From Chrysomallon squamiferum (Eukaryota > Mollusca > Gastropoda > Neomphalida > Peltospiridae), in the NCBI GenBank assembly GCA_012295275.1, contig CM022674.1:16757127-16821126 (forward strand): 64,000 nucleotides of DNA, given 5' to 3'. Within the stretch, counting starts at the first letter, position 1; every line of letters begins with the position of its first letter. The notes under the pieces were generated by a model. That model ran no database searches. It saw only the letters and a program-made list of their open reading frames with translations, and was not told the DNA's origin. Shown here one piece after another: positions 57,456-64,000 of this stretch. A program made the position numbers and the translations under genes.

Positions 57456-58239
57456 ATAAAACGTTCATGAATAAAACCTAGCGAAAAGGAAAACAAATAG
57501 ACAAAACACAGAGAAAATATAAAAATATATCAACTGAAAACGATAAAAAAAAAAATAATAATAAAAGTATTGCTAAAACTTACAAGCCAACCGCTATCAT
57601 TGTCAGATATTTCGCAGTCCGCCCTCATTGGGCTGTCGTTGTCACGTGGTACAATTGCATAAACTCCGCTTGTTTTACCTCCATTCATAATTATCTCTAC
57701 ACAGTCAGATGGAACACTTTCTGAAATAATGATGATGTGAGTTTATAAATTCAGTATGAATGCATAATTCAGGAGTAAAAACATGCAAATAAATCCATAT
57801 ATAAACAGATAGACTTACTAACAAACGCACCTACATATGAGCAAAACAATTCGTATTTTTGTAAATGTATTTGTATATAAGTAAACAAACAAACCACAAC
57901 TTACCATAAGATTCTGTTTCTGTCTCACTAACAAACGAAAGAGAAGTCAATGGTTCACTGTACAGATAACAGATGCCGTTGCCGCTGTTGTAGATGAAAC
58001 CTCTTTAGCCGACGTAGTCGGAACATTCTGTGACGCAGTAGTCTTTACTGGACACTTTCAATTCATTTGAAATGTCTTCTGCAGGTTTCTTATCGTTGTA
58101 ATGTGGTAACTTTCGAAAAGTCTTACGAGTGCTAAGCTCGGAATTGGAAAAAGAAACAACGATTATCAAATATGCTATAACACAGCATATTATCCCATTT
58201 CATAAACGATATGTTGAAATTCAGATATATGTATTCAGA

Positions 58240-58400
58240 ACTAAATTAGTCTACTTATATAACACGGTTTTACTCGTCATTTCACAGAGCCAAATAAAAT
58301 ATGAATTTGTTCTACTAATGTTTCCAAGACACTGTGTCTACCAAACTGAACTCTTCAAATACATTAACTGTGTGACACAATTTTCAGTCCAGAGCAGAAA
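58240..58400 (-). promoter_or_regulatory. 5' region of FReD F3
   Basis: Reverse complement of the F1 5' region (50,095-50,236): GTGTGACACA, CAGTTTGGTAGACACAGTG and the AACACGGTTTTACTCGT block upstream of exon 1. Conservation suggests the promoter and 5'UTR. No specific factor site is claimed. Confidence 0.5.
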
Positions 58401-58552
58401 TATTTCATTCTGTAAAATAAAACCTTTTTTTAAATAATTCCTATTGATCTGTTTACTTGTTTTTGATTTAGTTCTCTATTTGTTTCAGTTATTTTGTTGT
58501 TTTTGTTGTTCTTACTGTTCATATATTTTATTAATATATATTTGTGGGTAGA

Positions 58553-59487
58553 TGACAAATGTCGTGCTTCCTCTAAAATCTTCCAAGTCAATTTTTAGAT
58601 CGTAGTAACCCTGTCTGGTCAACCGATGTATGTTTTCATTGCCTGGCAAGATAAATCAGACAGATAATCGATAAATACTTCGTTCAATGAATAAGCATAT
58701 ATCGAGATATTTATCTAATTTTTGTTTGTCTGTTTCCTTGTTCGCTTGTTTCTTTGTTTCTTTCCTTCTTTCACTCTTTTATCTGGATTCACTGCTTTTA
58801 ACAATATTGTTCTTTTTGTTGTTGTTGTTGTTTTTTTTGTGTTCTGTTTTTGATCTTACTCATTCACAAACATACGCAGATACATACATGCACATATATA
58901 CACACACACAATTTTTGTAGATGGCAAATGTCGTGCTTCCTCTAAAATCTTCCAAGTCAGTTTTTAGATCGTAGAAACCCTGTCTGGTCAATCGATGTAC
59001 GTTCTCATTTCCTGGCAATACAAAAATCAGATCGATAATCGTTCAATGAACCATAAAATATCGAGATATTTTATTGTATTTTATTTATTATTATTTGTTT
59101 TATTCTTATTATTATTCTTATTACTATTATCATCATCATCATCATCATCATCATCCTCATAATCTTCAAATGTGCATTAAGTTATTTTTAAAGGAATACA
59201 TTTCGTTTTTACTTTTTTCTTCTTAATGATTCTCTTTCGTATATGTCGACATACACAAAAACACACACACACACACAAATACACACACACAAACACACAC
59301 ATTCACACCTTTTGATACATTATATTTGTGATTCCATCCCTTAACTCACTTTTTTATGAATATTTTCATTATTAATCATTAATTACTTACCTAGCCAGAA
59401 TTCGTTAGTTAATGAACCAAATCCGTCTCTGTATTCTTGCCACATTCTGTAGAAATTATCTGATCCGTCCGTCCGTCTCTGAAATAC
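58553..59487 (-). pseudogene. FReD fragments F4: one good exon 3 and two truncated exon 4 copies
   Basis: Exon 3 at 59,391-59,487 is undamaged ([20 protein letters not shown] ... TNEFWLG, acceptor TTTAG, donor GTAAGT). Downstream on the minus strand are two copies of the first half of exon 4 (58,918-59,013 and 58,553-58,642; ENIHRLTRQGYYDLKIDLED type). Both are cut at the same point after the STTF codons. Exons 1, 2 and the terminal exon are missing. A (CAT)n run at about 59,131-59,155 and CA repeats at 59,256-59,304 lie between them. Confidence 0.75.
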
Positions 59488-59689
59488 CTAAACATCAAAA
59501 GAAGAATAGAAAAGAATTAGTTAAAAAGACAAAAATAGTTCGACACACAATAAAACGCACATCAATAAAGCGAAGCGAAAAGGAAGAAAACAGAAAAAAA
59601 CAGAGAGAAAAAACCCAATAACAATGGATGAAATGAAAAAATAGTAGAATTCATAAAGCCGATTCCTGACTGTCGTGTAGGACATGGTT

Positions 59690-60339
59690 CTCAATGCTAA
59701 GCACTGTTGGTTTAAAGATGTGGTTGAGACTCATGATCGACATCTAACAAGTCTCAACAATTCTCTCTCCTCTCTTATTGTTGTCTTACAGGGTCTCCCA
59801 TGTCTTGTACGATCTTTAGAAACCTGTTATGGACGCTCTGTGTTTTGTTTAATAGTCTTGAAATGATGGATATACTGCGTCCAAGTTAACATTCGAATAG
59901 TTTGATGAGAATTCCTGCATCTCTCATGCCAATCAGTTGCCACATTGTAGTCTCACAACGTACAACGTGCCAATTCACCACAGTTGTGGTTCTGAATATT
60001 CGGAGCAAACTGACAAGTCAGAAAGTAATCACTATAAACTTGATTACTGTTTACATCAACAAAACAATATATATTTTTTTCTAAATATAGATATGAACTG
60101 TTTACAGATAATTTTAATATACAGTTATATTAATCGATTATTTTTATTGTTATTGTTCTGGTTGTTTAGAATTATATACATTTATTTTAGAAATGAAATA
60201 GAATTGTATGTATTTGGTTATTTATATATTCATTCATTCATTCATTTATTTTACTTTTTGTTACTTTGTTTAATTTTTTAAAATTCTTCTTATCATTAGT
60301 ATGATTTCTGTTGTTGTTGTTGTATTTATTTCAAATTAC
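59690..60339. repeat. Duplicated FReD intron block, copy 2
   Basis: Second copy of 56,400-57,015, about 3.3 kb away in the same orientation and also ending at a fibrinogen exon 4. This shows a tandem duplication of intron plus exon 4. Confidence 0.7.
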
Positions 60340-60504
60340 CTGCTCTTTTCTTATATTTTTCTAGTGATAAGTGATAAAAATTATCTTCTCCAGTTATAAA
60401 GACATTTTTGTAGACAGAAAAAGTCGTGTTTCCTTCAAAATTTTCCAAGTCAATTTTCAGGTTGTAGTAACCCTCACTGATCAACCGATGTATGTTCTCA
60501 CTTG
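60340..60504 (-). pseudogene. FReD fragment F5: isolated fibrinogen exon 4
   Basis: Exon of 165 bp with acceptor and donor in the same places as 57,016-57,179. It is open throughout (ENIHRLISEGYYNLKIDLEN ... VFITGEDNFYHL). No partner exons occur immediately upstream; a LINE piece follows instead. CA repeats lie at about 60,640-60,705. Confidence 0.7.
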
Positions 60505-60754
60505 CTGGCAAGATAAATCAGATTGATAATCGATAAATCCACTGTTCAACGAATGGACATTATATTTGTTTGTATGATCTGTTTTCACTGATTTTACCAA
60601 AATGATGTTGATTTTTCGCTCATTTTCTTAATCACCCACACGCACATAAACGCACACACATACGCACACACACACACACACACACAAACACACAAACACA
60701 CATCTTTTGATATATTATATTTGTGAACTCACCCACTTAACCTACCAACGTTAT

Positions 60755-61260
60755 GCACAGTTCTTGATTTTATACCGTCGTACATATTAATTGTTTTTCT
60801 GAAACATTTCCCATTAATATCGTAACTTAATAGTTTTTGTCATGAAGCAAAAGGTCAAACACAATCAAAGGCTTCTTCAAAATCTCTAAAAACACAGTAC
60901 ATACTTTTACCTGTTTAAATATACTGGAAATAAAAAATGTGAAAATTCTCTCCTTGGCTTATTCCAATATTGCGAAAAAAATATTCTGATACAATTCTTG
61001 ATTTTATACCGTCGTATATTTTAAATATTATTCTGAAACATTTCCCATTAGTATCTTGATTTTTTTGCCATAAATGAATAGGCCCTACAGATTCAAACAC
61101 ATTTTGAAAATCGATAAAAGAATAGTATATATTTTTTTCGTTCTCTTTACTAATTCAAATAAAGTTTGTACTACAAAAACGTTATCAGTTGTAGAGTAAT
61201 CTTATCGAAAGCCAGACTGACTTTTTCCCAGTAATTCAACTTGATCAGGGAAAAACGTTA
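60755..61260 (-). mobile_element. LINE reverse-transcriptase fragment with internal duplication
   Basis: On the minus strand: QSGFR, then YSTTDNVFVVQ, then FESVGPIHLWQKNQDTNGKC, FRIIFKIYDGIKSRI and ISQGENF, corresponding to the N-terminal RT motifs of non-LTR elements. The block DFEEAFDCV ... INGKCFRKTINMYDGIKSRT is repeated at 60,755-60,915, giving two diverged copies of the same motif side by side. Stops make it inactive. It covers the part of RT that is missing from the 48,390-49,745 copy. Confidence 0.75.
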
Positions 61261-62584
61261 GACAACAAGATGATGATGATGCGACGATATTGACGATGAA
61301 ATTAATAAGAAAAATAATCAGAAAGATGTAAATATGAAAAACGTAAATCATTAATTATTGTTACTGTTCTGTCAAAGAGATGGCTATAACTTATTTAATA
61401 ATGATCATTTATGTTACTGTGGTTGTACTGAAGATTTTAGAAACCGATTCTTCCTACGCTTTATTTAAATATATCTATGTACCCATCCATATAGACTATT
61501 ATACTTACATTAATAACCTACCTACCTACTTAAATATCTTCACACATGTACACATACGTACGTACTTGCAGAGACACATATTTACGTATGTAGTGGCATC
61601 ATACCGATAACCACACATACATAGTTTTATACGTACTTAATACATTATCTGTACACACATTATATACATATATGCATACATATATATATACAAAAATGCA
61701 TGAATATAGACATACATATATTCCAATTCTCTATTTAGAAGACCAATACTCTAATTAAATTATTTTATAGAGATAACTGGAATATTCTAACACATCAAAC
61801 AAATAGTATGAAATAAATAATTCACTTGTTTTCGTGTTAACTTAATACTCATTAGTAAAAAAAGCATATACCTGTACCAGTGTGTTTGAGTCTGTGGATA
61901 TGGGGTTGGTAGTTCGATGGATATATTGGTTCATAGATCTAAAGAGGGATTGTTGAAATCCTGCAAAGTAAAGAATTGTTTATTTTTAAACAGTATACAC
62001 TTACAAATATATTAATAAAATAAAAGAACAGTAACAGCAACAAAAGCAAAAAAAGAACTGCAAAAGAAATTAAAAACAAATAAACAAAATATCCACATAA
62101 ACAATCCCTAGCAACAAAAACCAATAATCATACAGCAACAAAAATACCAAAACAGAACAAACCTTACGCCCAAAACCAATATCTGAAGCAAGACAGAAAG
62201 AAACAAGAAATCAAGCAGAGGCAGAAGCAAAAGGAAGATATGAGAAATTCTGCTAGTTCAGCAAGCGTAGATATTAAGTTTTTAAAGACGAACAAATCAT
62301 AATTCAAATGATCATTTCCCTGACGACTATTAAACGAATAAACAATTCTGTTCGGCTACTATTTCTTTCAGTTGAATTCAAAGAATCAATACGAATTACA
62401 CAAAAACCCATAATCACTGCATTATTAATTACATTACCCATATTCATTGTAACATCAAAAACTAGTTTGCCAAATCTGACTACCATACTCTTTGTCTTCT
62501 ATATGTTTCGGCTGAAGTGAGACATGCTGCAGGAGTTCTTAAAAAGGTTTTATGTAACACAGGATGAACTATTTCTGTTCTGGA
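61261..62584. other. No gene recognised
   Basis: AT-rich sequence with TACATA-type simple stretches (about 61,540-61,720). The part 62,200-62,330 resembles 63,690-63,770 (GCTAGTTCAGCAA, TTCAAATGATCA), showing a tandem duplication of about 1.4 kb together with the FReD 5' ends that follow each. Confidence 0.5.
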
Positions 62585-62830
62585 CTGTCACACGGTTAAT
62601 ATATTCGATATCCTCAGTTCAGTAGTGACAAAGTCTTGGAAACATTAATAGAAGAAATTAATAGTTTATTTGGCCGTGTGAAATAACGATTAAAATCTCT
62701 TATATAATTAGGTTAATTTTCTTGTGAACAGAGATACATGAAACAGATATCGTTTATAATCAAAAAGGTGTATTGGATAATTCTGTGTTTTAGTATTTCA
62801 TTACAAATTCTTTACTCATTAACTTTTTAA
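62585..62830 (+). pseudogene. FReD 5' end F6, exon 1 decayed
   Basis: The FReD 5' region (GTCACACGGTTAATATATT ... CTTGGAAACATTAATAGA) is followed by a decayed exon 1 start (ATTCTGTGTTTTAGTATTTC) and no further exons. Segment 62,840-62,990 resembles 49,730-49,860. From 62,990 to 63,690 nothing is recognised apart from a CA repeat at 63,490-63,527. Confidence 0.6.
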
Positions 62831-63894
62831 TCATATGCAAACAATCTTTGATTTGTTTTTGAATACTTTTTTAAAAAGTCTGTTTTAAATCACTCAATAA
62901 TAATGATTTTTGTGAATAAGAAATATTTTTAACTTTTGCATCAAGTGTTGCGTTTGTTTATTATTTTCTAATGGAGAGAAGTTAAAACCAGCTCAATATG
63001 TAGTGTTCTGACATTTTTGGTTGGAAGCTTCAATAGAAGATGTTCTAATTTAAATTTGTCTTTAAATATTCTATTGTTAATTCCTTTAGATGACTCACCT
63101 TTATATCTATTCTATTTTTATGAGAATTGATGAGATATAATTCTTACTGCATGTTTCTACCACAAATCATTTCACTTTGGACACATGATTATATATAACA
63201 TAAACACATTCATCTAGTATACTTTTTCACAGAAGATAATTAAGACTTGATACAGCATTTACATTACAGTTGTGACGATGACATGTAGAGTACACCAAGA
63301 AATGTGTACGGTGTATTTAATGTAATGATTGTTATTGTAACACATACAGACAACTGATATCTTTCTAATTCTCCATAAACCACAAAGCGTGGTGTTGATT
63401 TGTAAATACTTAATATATATTTAGACAAAAATTATTAAAATATAAGAATAGTAAAAACAAAAACAACAGTAAAATAAATATAATACAAATACACACACTC
63501 AAACACACACACACACATACACACACAAAATCATAAAATAAAATAAAATAAATAATAAAAATATAAAATAAAAAGAACAACCAAATAAACGCTATACAGA
63601 AGATATACCGAACAATCGACGAAAAAACAAAAGCAAGACTAAGTAAAAACAAAACTATCATTTTGCCCCAAACCAGTTACTGAAGTAAAACATAAAAAAC
63701 ATGAAGATTCTGCTAGTTCAGCAAACGTAAACACAACATTTTCAAAGATGAACAAACAATATTTCAAATGATCAATTGAACTGACAGAATCAATAGAAAT
63801 TATAAAGACAGCATATCTATCATTATTGTATCATTATGTTAACCAACCAAGTGAGATGTGGTTTTGCATAATACAGTATGAAATATTTCTATTC

Positions 63895-64000
63895 TGGACA
63901 GAAATCAGAAGCTTGTGTCAAATGATTAATATATTTGAAGAGTTCAGTTTGGTAGTGTTAGTGTCTTGGAAACATTAGTAGAAGAAATTACTAGTTTATT
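63895..64000 (+). promoter_or_regulatory. FReD 5' region F7, cut by the window end
   Basis: AGTTCAGTTTGGTAGTGTTA and TTGGAAACATTAGTAGAAGA blocks match the 5' regions at 50,110-50,180, 58,290-58,370 and 62,605-62,660. Another FReD copy probably starts just beyond the window. Confidence 0.55.

Overview
This is AT-rich eukaryotic DNA from an animal, most likely a mollusc. The evidence is spliced genes with GT/AG introns, many long microsatellites (CT, AAT, ATTT, CA), non-LTR retrotransposon remnants, and two innate-immunity families that are expanded in lophotrochozoans: ZAP/PARP12-like CCCH-WWE-PARP proteins and fibrinogen-related (FReD) lectins. The species call is inference. There are no prokaryotic-type operons.

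Left contig, 1-29,097. Two copies of a conserved 5' element (1-240 and 906-1,155) precede gene A (about 1,407-8,588, +). Gene A has six exons with consistent splice phases. They encode a winged-helix/CCCH region, two WWE domains, a complete PARP catalytic domain and a Ser/Thr-rich tail of 16-residue repeats. After its 3' flank come an orphan C-terminal piece of an aromatic-amino-acid decarboxylase on the minus strand (10,827-11,111) and a frame-conserved exon-like segment (11,278-11,455). A further 5' element (11,955-12,224) leads into gene B (12,461-18,551). B is a broken paralogue: it lacks one exon, the end of the second WWE and the half of the catalytic domain that carries the His and Tyr. 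Its two internal coding repeats are greatly expanded (51-bp units, and 48-bp units at 18,600-22,195). A 53-bp minisatellite then runs 5.6 kb to a gap of exactly 200 N (29,098-29,297).

Right contig, 29,298-64,000. Its first 18 kb are a near mirror image of the left contig: a larger 48-bp array, gene C (inverted copy of B), the 5' element, the decarboxylase fragment and the tail only of an A-like gene (46,460-47,625). Together they form a palindrome of more than 10 kb per arm around the gap. It may be a real inverted duplication or an artefact of placing two haplotypes head to head. Beyond it are a diverged intergenic copy, a dead LINE, a hairpin element, and a scrambled cluster of FReD lectin genes and gene pieces in both orientations (about 50.1-60.5 kb), followed by a second LINE piece and two more FReD 5' ends.

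How the genes fit together: CCCH-WWE-PARP proteins of this type sense or restrict foreign RNA in other animals, and FReD proteins are secreted recognition lectins, so the locus looks like a fast-turnover immune region. Only gene A keeps a full catalytic domain. Copies B and C could at most make a short zinc-finger protein without ADP-ribosyltransferase. Many frame breaks inside the tandem arrays look like long-read consensus errors, so array lengths and reading frames should be read with caution.
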